Below are positions 50,055-62,093 of a DNA stretch of 64,000 nt, piece by piece. The position numbers and the translations under genes are program-made. The notes under the pieces are model-generated. The model was not told the DNA's origin. It searched no databases and was given only the letters and a program-made list of their open reading frames with translations. The stretch's first letter is position 1; every line of letters begins with the position of its first letter. This DNA is from Trogon surrucura (lineage: Eukaryota > Chordata > Aves > Trogoniformes > Trogonidae), in NCBI GenBank assembly GCA_020746105.1, contig CM036617.1, positions 19,908,037-19,972,036 on the forward strand, read 5' to 3'.

Positions 50055-53000
50055 CTCTATTTGCATCTGAATATGTGTTCCTTGATGTGTAGCTCATAGT
50101 CAGAATGGGGTTTCCAGCATTCAAACAAAGAAAGGTAAAGAATGTCACTGGAGTTCAAAGTACTCATGGGTTTGATTCACATCTCAGTTGTTGATCCGAG
50201 ACTTTCCCTTCCTAAGAGAAGCTTGGCCTCATTAATGCTGACATTAATCCTTTCTTGACAGCAGAAAGGAAGGACTGGTTCCTTAATTTAAAGCAGATCT
50301 GTTGGTTGCATTCATAAACAAGAAGGAAGAGCTGGGATTTCTTCATGACCTTTATCGTTCCCCTTCATGTTAAAAAAGCAAAATAAAACAATTCTGTTGA
50401 CCTCAGCTGTGCAAGGTTTGTGGGTTGGGTACTGCCCTGTAACCACCCAGCCCATCTCCCTGCTGCAAAATCCAATACTGATTGCTTATGGTCTTGATGG
50501 ATTGCCCTTGGTTTTCTCTTTCCAAGTGAAATCTTATATGCTGCCTGGAAAAGAGTCCAACAGCTTGTTTAACTGTGCAAGGAATAGCTTTGGGGTGGAG
50601 GCTACACTCCTTGCCAACACCAATTGCCTTGTGGAAAGCTTTCTGGCTTAGGAAGGACTGAATGCTTCAACACCCATCAGCGCTTTCCCTCTTTTTCTTA
50701 AAAGAAGTTTAATCTACACTTGGGCAGGTATTTAAAGGGGACAGGAGATCTTAGTGTGGAATGAGAGAAGGCCTGCTTGTGAAAACAACCTCCAAGCCTC
50801 TTTTTAAGAGTCTTTTCTGAAGGTTGCAGATGATAAATCTCTATTTTTGGCATGACAGAGGGAAGGCAAGTCCAGCATTAGCAGAGTTTGCTATTTCACA
50901 TCACAGCTGACCTCGCTCCACAATATATACTCAAAACATATTTGTTGTTTCTGGAAGAATTATGTCTGACAGGAGAAAAGAGCTGTCTCTTGAAAATTCA
51001 GGGTAGCTGTTCATCAGACTGGATGTCAAAAGCTTTAATCATGATCACTCAGCCAAAGCCTTCCTTCTGACAAAAAACATTTTCTTTAATGATGCAGATA
51101 AAGATGACGAACTTGAATGATAGTCTCATTCAGTTTCATGTTATTAGTATTTACCTTCCTGGACAAAATCACTCCACATTCTCAGCACTTCACAGTTTTT
51201 GTGTAATGAAAATTGCAGAGATCTGAATTTAAAGTTGGTTGGTTTTTTTGTGGGTTTTTTTTTTTTTTTGCAATATCTCTTCATCTGAAAAGGGACAAAA
51301 TCACAGTGATATTTTGGAGTGGTCTCGACAAAAGCAAAACTGATTGGGTGAAAGCTGGCTCTTCAATCCTTTGCTGCAATATGAACAGAAAATCTAGCTC
51401 AAGGTAGCATCACTTTATTTAGTTTTGCTCCTGTAATCCTGCTTAAACTTATAGAGAAGGTGTCCAGTATGCTGTGAGCCAGCTCTGTAGTAAAACAAGA
51501 TGGAAGAGAGGGTCACAGAGTGGGTCATATATTCTCATAAAGGTGCTTTAATTTCCAGGGCACCCCTTCGGCTGCCCATGCCCTGTGATTTTTCTGTAGA
51601 AACCACAGATGTGTATAGACATTAGCAGTGCTTTCATTATCTTGTTTCTTTGAGCACAAAACATTTATTTCAGGCAACAGAAGACAGAACTTAATGGTAT
51701 TTCTTTCACAGAAATACAGGAGTAGAAAGAAAATCCAGGGTCACTGGGTCTTGCCTTGATCTGCAGTAAATGTTCCATAAAGACCTTCATGAAGTGAACA
51801 AGTTTCACCTTTAAATTTGTTAGATATTTTGTCTCCACTGTTCTTGTTCCAGAGCCTCTTTCTGCGATGACAAAAAAATATTCTTCTAATTTCCCACTGA
51901 AATGTATTCTTGCAGTAGGATAGGGAGTAGGTAGGTAGGCAGCAGCAGAAGCATGGGAGGATGTGTTGAACCTTGGCAGAGAGGTGGGCTAGTTCCCCAT
52001 CAGGCTCTGACTAGCCCTCCCAGTAACCCAACGTAACTAGTGCCACCTAGAAAGACAGTGGCCTATTATCTGACAATACTTTTTTTATCCTTACCTCTCA
52101 CAGCCCCACAAGACATGGCCAGCCCTCCTCCACCTTCCCAGCCCCCTGACACACCACGGAGTCTCAGCACCTCCCTTTGAGGCCTCCTGGTGCTCATCCT
52201 TTCCTGCTCTTCTGTGTCATCTGCTCTGCTGTTACTGCAAAACTGAATTACTGCCTAAAGGACCCTATTTCAGACAAAATAATATTTCATCTGTGTGACT
52301 GAGGGTTTTCAAGGCAAGACTAGGTCTTGTGCCAAAATTGTCAATACTTTAAATAATCCTGTTTCTTCTCCAGCATTTATATCACTCTTTCATTTCCTCC
52401 TCTCCTATCCTCTCCTTTCTGTCACCTCCAGTTAAATTATAGAGAGACATAATGTCCACTTGCTAGCCTCAGTTCACTGGAAGAAAACAAACTTTTTATC
52501 TCTTCCAGAGATAAACTCCCATCATGCAAACAACCCTTCCCTGTATCTGCTCCTCTGCAATTAACTCTTCCTTGAGCATTCACAGCCAGAGCAGAGAGCA
52601 ACGCTCCAGGGGAGCACTTGTTGATGAGATTATATCCATCCAGTGGAAACATCATGCCTTGTTCATCATGGGAACATATTTATGTATTTCACAGCTGTAA
52701 CACAGTTGTTACTCACACTGATCCCATGATTGCTGCTAATTACATCCAGCTCTTAATAACTCAGCCTTTATTTCTGGTGAAGTCTTTCTTAGCGATGAAT
52801 TCCTACATTACTGAAGATGATTTTCTATTACTGCTTAACTACACTGTCCTGTGCTTTGTGGGTTTTCTTTTTTTTTTTTAATTTTTATTACTGCACTTTC
52901 GAACACTATTCTATTCTCCCTTTTTGACATATAAAGGTCTCTTTGAAGTCAGTGCCTTCCTGCTTGCCTTTTTCACAGCCTTCAGCCACTCTGGCAGCCA

Positions 53001-53290
53001 CCCCTTTGAACCTGCAGACCACAGGCCTCCTCATTTCGTACATGGAGGCTACTGCAGACTTCGAGGTGAGAGAAATGAACAGATTTCTCTCTAGCACGTT
53101 CTTTCTCAGCACTTTCGCATTTCTACTTTAACTTCTATCATCTGTTCTCTTCTCTGTTAAGCAGGAAAGGTGATTGCATTGACACAGGCCATCTGTGTAC
53201 TTTAAGGTGTAAGAATAAAAAATGCTCTTCTGTCATCACAGAAAACAGTCCAAGTGAGTTGTGCTTTAGGTATCAGAGTCAAACTTGTCT
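50055..53290. other. Unrecognised non-coding stretch
   Basis: T-rich simple sequence lies at 51241-51269, GTAG repeats at about 51929-51940 and a C/T tract at 52383-52430. No gene is supported; frames such as 50367-50651 (plus, 94 codons) and 52618-52881 (plus, 87 codons) have no family resemblance. Confidence 0.45.
51241..51269. repeat. Poly-T tract
   Basis: T7 (51243-51249), GTGGG, then T15 (51255-51269). Low-complexity DNA. Confidence 0.9.
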
Positions 53291-53640
53291 CTGGACAAGA
53301 ATGTACCTGGGGTTTCTATTAACTTCACAGAAGTTCCCCTTGGTCTTGCCTTAATACTATGCAACTACATCTTTTAAAAGGTTTTGGGATAACAGTTCTA
53401 TTTATCTTAAAAATAAATATAATAAAAACGTGTTTTCAGCTTACAAATATTCCCCCTCTGAAATTACCGAAAATCCCTTGCTGACATCAGCTCTGAGGAA
53501 TTCCTGTTGCTGGTTAGTTAGATTTACATCATTCCCTATTTAAAATAGGCAAATTTAGTTAGAATTACACCAATATAACACCCAAAAAATTTGTAGGATA
53601 ATTATTTGCAAGCTCAGTACCATATATATAATTCCCTGGG

Positions 53641-53694
53641 CAAGAATGTACCTGGGGTACATGACTGGACAAGAATGTACCTGGGGTACATGAC
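53641..53694. repeat. 29-bp tandem unit containing a hairpin, with a third copy upstream
   Basis: CAAGAATGTACCTGGGGTAC followed by ATGAC occurs at 53641-53665 and 53670-53694 (period 29). The sequence ATGTACC-TGG-GGTACAT is a perfect 7-bp-arm hairpin in each. A partial third copy, CTGGACAAGAATGTACCTGG plus GG, lies about 350 bp upstream (53291-53312). Its function is unknown. Confidence 0.85.
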
Positions 53695-54304
53695 AAGAAC
53701 TGTCATTTGCTCAATCAGTATTTATTTGCATTCTGATTTATGTCTTTATACTTACTTGAAGACTTCAGTTTTGTAAAGGTGAACAAACAAAAAATCCAGT
53801 GGTTGTTAGCAGTATTTTCCTTAAATGATCTGGAGAGCTTATTTTGAAAGAGGCAAAAGGTGGTCGGGCATGAGGACTGTAGACCTAGAATAACATCTAA
53901 AGTGCCACAGAGATAAGTGTTCAAAAGATGGAATGAATATCAGCAAAAATTAATTGGAAAACAAGAACCAAATGGGCTGTAAAGAACATAAGACAGATGG
54001 AAGTGGAAGAAACTGGAAAGAACAGGGCAGGTTCTGTGTATGTCCTTCAGATACCTCCCTTCGGTGCTACAAAAGCTGAAGGACTCTCACTCTCTGAACC
54101 AGACATCTAGGCACAACTAGCACAGAAGTGACTGAAGGAAAGAGCAAAACATTATTAAAAACAAAAGACTTTGTAGAATGTCTACTGTTCAATGCCATTT
54201 TGAAAGGTGTCACCAAAAAAAGTGGAAGAAATAAGAATTGTTATTGCTTGAGCATCATGCTTAGGAAAGTATGACTTTGACTGAAGTAATGTGATAGTAC
54301 AGTA
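53695..54304. other. Unrecognised stretch
   Basis: Flanking DNA of the second young CR1. No gene or repeat is recognised. Confidence 0.4.
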
Positions 54305-54313
54305 TTTTGAGAA

Positions 54314-56630
54314 GAATCATAGAATCATAGAATCATAGAATCATAGAATGTTAGGGATTGGAAGGGACCTCGAAAGATCATCAAGTCCAATCCCCCTGCC
54401 AGAGCAGGAATGCCTAGACTATGCCCCACAGGAACGTGTCCAGGCAGGTCTTCAATGTCTCCAGAGAAGGAGACTCCACAACCTCTCTGGGCAGCCTGTT
54501 CCAGGGCTCCGTCACCCTCACTGAGAAGAAGTTTCTTCTCGAGTTTAAGCGGAACCTCTTATGTTCCAGTTTCAGCCCATTACCCCTTGTCCTATCAGTG
54601 GTTGTCACCGAGAAGAGCCTGGCTCCATCCTCCTGACACTCACCCTTGATATATTTGTAAACATTAATGAGGTCACCCCTCAGCCTCCTCTTCTCCAAAC
54701 TAAAGAGCCCCAGCTCCTTCAGTCTTTTCTCATAAGGGAGATGCTCCACTCCCTTAATCATCCTAGTTGCCCTGTGCTGGACTCTCTCCAGCAGTTCCCT
54801 GTCTTTCTTGAACTGAGGGGCCCAGAACTGGACACAGTATTCCAGATGGGGTCTCACCAGGGCAGAGTAGAGGGGAAGGAGAACCTCTCTCGACCTACTA
54901 ACCACCCCCCTTCTAATACACCCCAGGATGCCATTGGCCTTCCTGGCCACAAGGGCACAGTGCTGGCTCATGGTCATCCTGCTGTCCACCAAGACTCCCA
55001 GGTCCCTTTCCCCTACACTGCTCTCTAATAAGTCATTCCCCAACTTATACTGGGACCTGGGGTTGTTCCTACCCAGATGCAAGACCCTACATTTACCCTT
55101 GTTATACTTCATTAAATTTTTCCCCGCCCAACCCTCCAGCCTGTCCAGGTCTCACTGGATGGCAGCACAGCCTTCTGGTGTGTCAGCCACTCCTCCCAGC
55201 TTGGTGTCATCAGCAAACTTGCTGATAGTACTCTCTAGTCCCTCATCCAAGTCATCGATGAATATATTGAATAATACTGGTCCCAGTACCGACCCTTGAG
55301 GCACTCCACTGGATACAGGTCTCCAACCAGACTCTGCCCCATTGACCAAAACTCTTTGGCTTCTTCCCCTCAGCCAGTTCGCAGTCCACCTCACTACCCG
55401 AGAGTCTAGACCACACTTCTGCAGTTTAGCAGCAAGGATGCTGTGGGAGACTGTGTCAAATGCTTTACTGAAGTCAAGGTAGACCACATCCACCGCTCGG
55501 CCATCATCTATCCACCTTGTTATATCCTCATAAAAGGCTATGAGGTTAGTCAAGCACGACTTCCCTTTGGTGAAGCCATGTTGACTGTCTCTAATGACCC
55601 TCTTATCCCTGATATGCCTTGAGATGGCACCAAGGATAAGTCGTTCCATCACTTTCCCAGGGATGGAGGTGAGGCTGACCGGTCTATAGTTACCCGGGTC
55701 CTCCTTCTTGCCCTTTTTGAAGACTGGAGTGACATTTGCTTCCCTCCAGTCCTCAGGCACCTCTCCCGTCTCCCAAGACTTGGCAAAGATGATGGAGAGT
55801 GGTCTAGCAATGACATCAGCCAGCTCCCTCAGCACCCGTGGATGCATCCCGTCTGGACCCATGGATTTATGGATGTCCAGATTGCTTAATTGGTCCCTAA
55901 CCCAGTCCTCATCGACTAAAGCAAACTCCTCCACTGCCCTGACTTCCTCTGGGGCCTCAGGGGAACGGGGCTCCTCAGGACAGCCTCCGGCAGAGTAGAC
56001 AGAGACAAAGAAGGCATTCAGTAACTCTGCCTTCTCTGTATCATGTGTCACCAAGGCACCCACTTCATTCATCAGTGGGCCTACATTGCCTCTGGTGTTA
56101 GTTTTATCTGCCACGTATTTGAAAAAGCTCTTCCTGTTGTCCTTGACCCCTCTCGCCAGGTTCAATTCTAGGGAGGCCTTTGCTTTCCTAGTTGCCTCCC
56201 TACACCCTCGGACAACAGCCTTATATTCTTCCCAAGTGGCCAGCCCTGCCTTCCAAGATCTGTAAATTCTCCTCTTGCCCTTGAGCTTACCCAGCAGATC
56301 CCTGTTTAGCCACGCAGGTCTCCTGGCTCCCTTCCTTGACTTCCTACGTGTCGGGATGCTCTGATCTTGAGCACGGTAGAAGCAGTCCCTGAACGCTAAC
56401 CAACTATCTAGGGCCCCTTTACCTTCAAGCAGCCTTGCCCATGGGATTTTCTCTAGTAATTGCTTGAAAAATCCAAAGTTTGCCTTGGCAAAGTCCAGGG
56501 TTGCAATTCTGCTTGCTATTTTGTTTCTGCTACATGAGATCTTGAACTCCACCATTTCATGGTCACTGCAGCCAAGGCAGCCCTCAACCTTTACTGCTTC
56601 AACCAGATCCTCCTTGTTAGCGAGGATGAG
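54314..56630 (-). mobile_element. CR1: Young CR1 LINE, 5'-truncated (copy 2)
   Basis: Same subfamily and orientation as the copy at 45181-49205. The tail (four or more ATTCTATG units) lies at 54314-54348 and the 5' end is cut at 56630, inside the endonuclease domain ([17 protein letters not shown] is the first part kept). The flank on the tail side, TTTTGAGAAGAAT (54305-54317), matches TTTTAAGAAGAAT (56631-56643) beyond the 5' edge, an apparent 13-bp target-site duplication with one mismatch. The last three bases could also belong to the tail. Confidence 0.95.
54414..56630 (-). pseudogene. CR1 ORF2 C-terminal three quarters, one nonsense codon
   Basis: The frame is open from the 5' break through the end of the endonuclease (CSDHEMVEF) and the whole RT ([41 protein letters not shown]) to a TGA at 55152-55154. 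There copy 1 has CGA (Arg), a typical CpG-decay change. After it the same frame stays open through the C-terminal region to the natural stop at 54414. The reading frame upstream of 56630 (about 29 codons starting at 56717) is host flank, not CR1. Here RT keeps FSKAF, where copy 1 has FSKAY. Confidence 0.93.
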
Positions 56631-56643
56631 TTTTAAGAAGAAT

Positions 56644-58163
56644 GAGTTTAATTTTTTAATTAACTGGTAATTCTCTCCAAAGCTCCTAATCCACTTTAAT
56701 GGGATGCACACCAACAAGGACTAAACCCGACTCTACTATTTAATAAATTATTAAATGGCATGCTCTGTTATTCAATATAGAAAGCTCCTATCTGACAAGG
56801 ATTGAATAAACCAAAATATATTGTTTTCTTCTATGTCATTCTGGAAGATTTAGTTTTAAAAATACTGAATGCATCCAAATATGCAGGAAGATGCAGCTAA
56901 AAAAAGTCCCAACTCAGATATGGTATTACAAATCTACTGAAAGATAATTTGGGCAAAGAGAAATACTTTCCACTTTGTTTAGACACAATATTGACAATTG
57001 CAGTTAAATATCCATATCATATTTTATCGAAAGAGTAACTAAGCTCCACAAAGAGCAAAATCAAAGATGTTTGTGATCTTAATGCCTGAAATTACATTGA
57101 ATTTAATTGAAAACCCACGTCTCCTAAGAAATGGTGAACCAAATCTGAGATATTTGTGGACTCTTACCCTTATGAAAAAGTAATTGGACTTTCACGTGGC
57201 ATTTCAATGCCACAGATGAAGCAGTTCAGAAAAAACAAAACACTTCAGACCAAAAATTATTAAAAATAACAAGTGCAAATTGTAAAAAAAAAGTAAAGAG
57301 ATTTGTGTTGCAAGCACTGAAAATCACTAGTTCAGGATACTTCAGGAAAAGGGAGCTCACAGTATTCAGTGATGGGGATGAATAAAAGTATGGGACAACT
57401 TTTATATGCAAATGTTTATCCAGACTGTGGAAGAGATAACATGGCTCGGCTCCATTGGCCAGAATTATCCATATCTGTGCTAACAACAGTAGCCCACGGG
57501 CTTCACGTGTTTTGCTAATTTTAATCTTGATCTCAAAATACTAAACTGTCTATTTCAAGATCATGAAAAAAATGTGTACAATATGCTCAAGCTTCAAGAG
57601 AAATCATTTTTGAGGATTAGATTTGAAAAATTAAAATGTTTCCTATTACTGAAGCTGCTTTGATAAGAAGAGAGCATTTTCACAACAGTGATGACAGTAA
57701 TTATGGAACATGGAGTTATTAAGTACTTCTTTCAACTTCAGTAATTCATGAGAATTTCAAATATTAAAAAAAAAATCCAACAACAAAAAACCCACCAGAA
57801 ATCATTAGAATGATCCAGGTCATCATGAATCCTGATAAAGCTAAATTTAAAGTACTATAAGTGCACAGTATTGTCCATTTGGCTATAAACAATGTGCAGA
57901 TGGAGAAGGTGAATGATTAGCTGAATTCACCTTGTAAAAATTACATGTGATTGATATGGAAGAACAATTAAAAACTCTTCAATCTGAAATACCAAGTGTC
58001 AACATCAAAAATAAAATCCTAAGAGCCTAAAAATGCTTGCACATGAAAATGTAAAATTTTTTGAATCAATGTAGTTCCCCAAAAAGTTGTTCTCGTTTAA
58101 GAATTAATGCAATTCTTCACTAAGAATAAAGTGCAGTACAAGAAAATGTCTTACAAAGTAAAT
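56644..58163. other. Unrecognised AT-rich non-coding stretch
   Basis: Very AT-rich with several A runs and no gene or repeat recognised. Confidence 0.45.
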
Positions 58164-58520
58164 GAGCCTGATGGTGGCCTTCCAGTATCTCAAGGGGGCC
58201 TACAAGAAAGCTGGTGAGGGGCTTTTCAGGATGTCGGGCAGTGATAGGACTAGAGGGAATGGATTAAAGCTAGAGATGGATCGGTTTAGATTGGACATTA
58301 GGAAGAAGTTCTTCCCCATGAGGGTGGTGAGACACTGGCACAGGTTGCCCAGAGAGGTGGTGGAAGCCCCATCCCTGGAAGTTTTTAAGGCCAGGCTGGA
58401 TGGGGCTCTGGGCAGCCTGATCTAGTGGGGGATGTCCCTGCCCATGGCATCGGGGTTGGAACTAGATGATCTTTAAGGTCCCTTCCAACCCTGACAATTC
58501 TATGATTCTATGATTCTATG
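58164..58520 (+). mobile_element. CR1 3' end, second subfamily
   Basis: It encodes [60 protein letters not shown] and SLEVFKARLDGALGSLI*, the C-terminus of ORF2. It ends with a 3' UTR and a tail of three ATTCTATG units (58496-58520). It is a close relative of the minus-strand fragment at 27063-27752 and keeps the frame that copy has lost. The 5' truncation is at about 58164. Confidence 0.95.
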
Positions 58521-58921
58521 CATGTAACACACAGAGCAGCCATATTCAGGTACAGGATTATGCAGGTCCACAGATCTGCAACAGCAGAGATCACATTAAG
58601 TCCCTACACTATCAGCTACTCACCCTAGCAACTCTTCTCATAGGAATCTTGATTTTTTTTTTTTTAATAAGTTGGTCTTCACATCCCCAAGAAGTTGCCA
58701 ACCCTGGATAAGGCTTTCCATAGAGTAAATTAAGAGGTCAAGACGTCCTAAGAGGACTTATAGGCAGTTAAGTGAGGCGTTTCATTTTACCATTGATTTT
58801 GTAAGGATCCCAGGTGCCACTCTGCATAACCTGGCCTTCCCAAACACCAGACAAGAAGAGAGCAAGAGTCAGTCACACAAGGCCAGGCATACTGGCACAC
58901 ATCTCGTGATGGGTCTGGCAT
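58521..58921. other. Unrecognised stretch between two CR1 ends
   Basis: A T13 run lies at 58653-58665. Nothing else is recognised. Confidence 0.4.
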
Positions 58922-58995
58922 CACTAGGTTAATGGTTGGACTTGATGATCTGAAAGGTCTTTTCCAACCTAAACAATTCTATGATTCTATGATTT
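58922..58995 (+). mobile_element. CR1 3' terminal remnant
   Basis: TTAATGGTTGGACTTGATGA, then TCTGAAAGGTCTTTTCCAAC and CTAAACAATTCTATGATTCT match the last 75 bases of a CR1. No coding part remains. Confidence 0.85.
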
Positions 58996-60982
58996 TATCT
59001 GCATAGGTGCCTCTCTGAGGCTTTCGCCATGGCCATCAGATTCCACTCACAATGTAGACTCCACTACCCTCCTTCAGGGACAGACGCTGATGGGGAGAGA
59101 CAGGAGAGGAGAGCAGTGAAGAGAGTGAGTGAAAGAAAAAAAACGACAGTAATATCAGGAATTTGTGGAGCTTCTTTTGAACAAACAGGCAAAGAAACTG
59201 GAGCACTACTGAGGAAGACTGGCATGTAAGCCTCCCCAACACTGAATTCACAGTTCTCATGTTGCAGGCAAATGCCTTTGAGATCAGACCAGAAAAAAAT
59301 CCATGGTGGAGACAATTTCCACACCTCCTGAGTAGTGGCATCATCCTATATGTTGTGGAAGTCTTAACCAACATGAAGGCAGCTCTCTGAGGGAGAAAAC
59401 CACTTTGGTTCCTGTCTCACCCCTCTCTCAAAGCAAGTGGGAACCCTACATGTGTAGGGTGTAGGCAAGAACTGTAATCTACCACCCTGTTCTCTGAAAT
59501 CAAGTTGCCTAAAATTATGACCTAAATTACGACTGAAAGAACATTCCAGAATTCAAAGTGCATGGTCAACCTTAATTGAATTCATTTGGCATCTGGTCTG
59601 TAAGTTGAATGAAAGAATTTTTAAAGAAAGTAATAGGGAATACCCCATTTTTTTACTAAATGCAAGTGCTTGCTTTTCCAGTTTAAACCTTCCTTCACTT
59701 TCTGTACCTACCTTATTCCTAAGAGGGTGCAAACTAATTCTGATCTATCAAACACCTCTAAGAAGCCTCAGGAAAAACCTGATCTTGACTGTGCAGCACA
59801 GGTACAATCAGACCAGGCAGGGATTCCGCACACCACATACAGTGCTGGAGAACAAACTTCATTGTGGAAAGGTTATTCTCTCATTCTAGACTTCCTTTAA
59901 AATAAAACTGATGTAACAGAGAGGACTAGCTGACCTTCACAATTTAACATAAACACAAAAAACCCACCCTTTCTGATGCATATGATTCTACCTCATTACT
60001 ACCGAAGAAAAGAATAGCACTGAGTTATCACAGTAATTTTCTGAGGGTTTAAAACACATGATTTCTTCAAATTAGATACTACATCCTACAAAGCAAAACT
60101 TAATTAGCAATCTTAAAAGCAATTCAATTCTTCCATAAGCTTGACAGATATCATTTTAGTTGTAACTTACTGATCTTAAAGTAAGCACAGTGCGGATATA
60201 ATCAACCCTCCTTAGAGTCCCTTGAAATCACTGTACGGGAAAGATATAATCTCAGCAGCCATAGCTAAGCAATATAATGTCTCTCCTATTGAGTGGTAAA
60301 ATGTACATAGTGATTCACAGTGGTTTGTAATTACAGAGATTAGCATCTCATAGTCATGGATACCACAGAGCGTGTTTCTCCCTTTGGAAAAGGGATCTTC
60401 CTACCCATGAAAGGGGCCAGAAAAAACAAGTGAAGCCTACAGTTGTTGAGCACTCAGTGGGGAAACCCATTAGAACAGTCAACCACTTGAGCAACAGCAG
60501 GAGTTTCCAGGCAGACCCATCTAATGGCTTTCACTTTGTGGAACTCTCTGTAAAGTCCCAGGAAACTGTGGCAGAAGACAACTTTCCTTTTTTCATTCCT
60601 AGATGATGAAGACGGTTACATGGAGCTGCTCAGCATTACATCTGAACCGTGGTTCCTTGTCTTTTCTAACATGAATTTCTTCTGATGATCTGAATTTTTA
60701 GGTTCCTGTACTTTCTGGAAAGGTACTCTCAAAATTTAAACCAACTCTCAAATGAGTTAAGAATTAGTTATTCCTGTTATACCTGGTCATGAATCACTCT
60801 ACAGTCCCACTTTGGATTTTAAACCAACTCTTTCATTCAGTTGCTAAGCAAACGGAGTGAAGCAGATGGGAGGCTATATGAGGAAAATATAAAAATAGCA
60901 AGATGCAGAAGTGTTCACACTGGGATTGTGGAGGAAGCTTATGCCTCCAAATGCAAGAACCAAATCAGAAGGCTCTAGTCTA
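58996..60982. other. Unrecognised non-coding stretch
   Basis: No gene or known repeat is recognised. The frames at 59029-59374 on both strands have no domain. Confidence 0.45.
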
Positions 60983-62088
60983 TGTATTAGTTTTGCATGG
61001 CCAGGTTTTGGCAGCAAGGGGGCTACAAGGGCAGCTTTTTGCTGCTAGAAGCTTCCCCTCAGTCCGATAGAGCCAATGCCAGCCAGCTGCAAAGATGAAC
61101 CCACTGCTGGCCAAGGCTGAGCCTATCAGTGATGGTGGTAAGACCTCTGTGATAACATATTAAAGAAGTAGGGGGAAAAAAAAAACTACTGTACAACTTG
61201 CGGAGAGAGAGAGAGGAGTGAGAATATGTGATGACACCAAGGTCAGTGAAGAAGATGGGGGAGGATGTGCTCCAGGTACCAGAGCAGAGATTAGCCTGAG
61301 CCATGGTGAAAACCGTGGTGGGGCAGGTTGTCCCCCTGAAGTCACGGAGGTGACGGGGGTGTAGATGCCGACTTGTAGCTCATGGAGGAGTGGGTGGATG
61401 CTTGAAGGAGGCTGTGACCCCATGGGAAGCCCTTGCTAGAGCAGGTTCCTGGCAGGACCTGTGGACCCATGGAGAGAAGAGCCCATGCTGGAGCAGGTTT
61501 GCTGGCAGGACTTGTGACCCCACAAGGGACTCACGCTGGAGCAGTCTGCTCCTGAAAGACTGCACCCCATCGAGAGGAGTCACGTTGGGGAAATTCATCA
61601 AGAACTGTCTCTCATGGGAAGGGCTCATGTTGGAGAAAGTTTGTGAAAAAAGATCTCCCGTGAGAAGGACCCCACACTGGAGCAGGGGAAGAGCGAGGAG
61701 GCCTCTCCCTGAGGAGGAAGGAATATTACAGACAACATCTAATGAACTGACCCATTCCCCATCCCCCTGTGGTGCTTGCAAGGAGGAGGTGGAGAAATCA
61801 GGATTGAAGTTAAGCCCAGGAAGAAGGGAAGGGTGGGTGGAAAGCATCATTTCTAAAATTTGGGTTTATTTGTCATTGGCCTTCCCTATTTTGATTGATC
61901 ATCAATTTAATTAATTGCCCCAAGTCCAGTCTGGTCTGCCCATGACAGTAATTGCCGAGTGATGTCCCTGTCCTTATCTCGTCCCATAAGCCCTTTGTTA
62001 TATTTTTCTCCCCTGTCTAGTTGAGAAGGGGGAGTGATAGAGCAACTGTGGCGGACACCTGGCCACCAGCCAGGTTCAAACCACTACA
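60983..62088 (-). mobile_element. Solo LTR of an avian endogenous retrovirus (family A, copy 3, inverted)
   Basis: On the minus strand it starts TGTAGTGGTTTGAACC and ends ACTAATACA, the same ends as the LTRs at 3531 and 21440. The flanks are GTCTA (60978-60982) and ATCTA (62089-62093), a 5-bp duplication with one mismatch. The GCTGGAGCAG modules seen on the + strand (61473-61545 and 61677-61686) are the reverse of the CTGCTCCAGC modules of copy 2. It differs from copies 1 and 2 more than they differ from each other and retains a longer U3-like segment near 61840-62000. No viral coding sequence adjoins it. Confidence 0.85.
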
Positions 62089-62093
62089 ATCTA

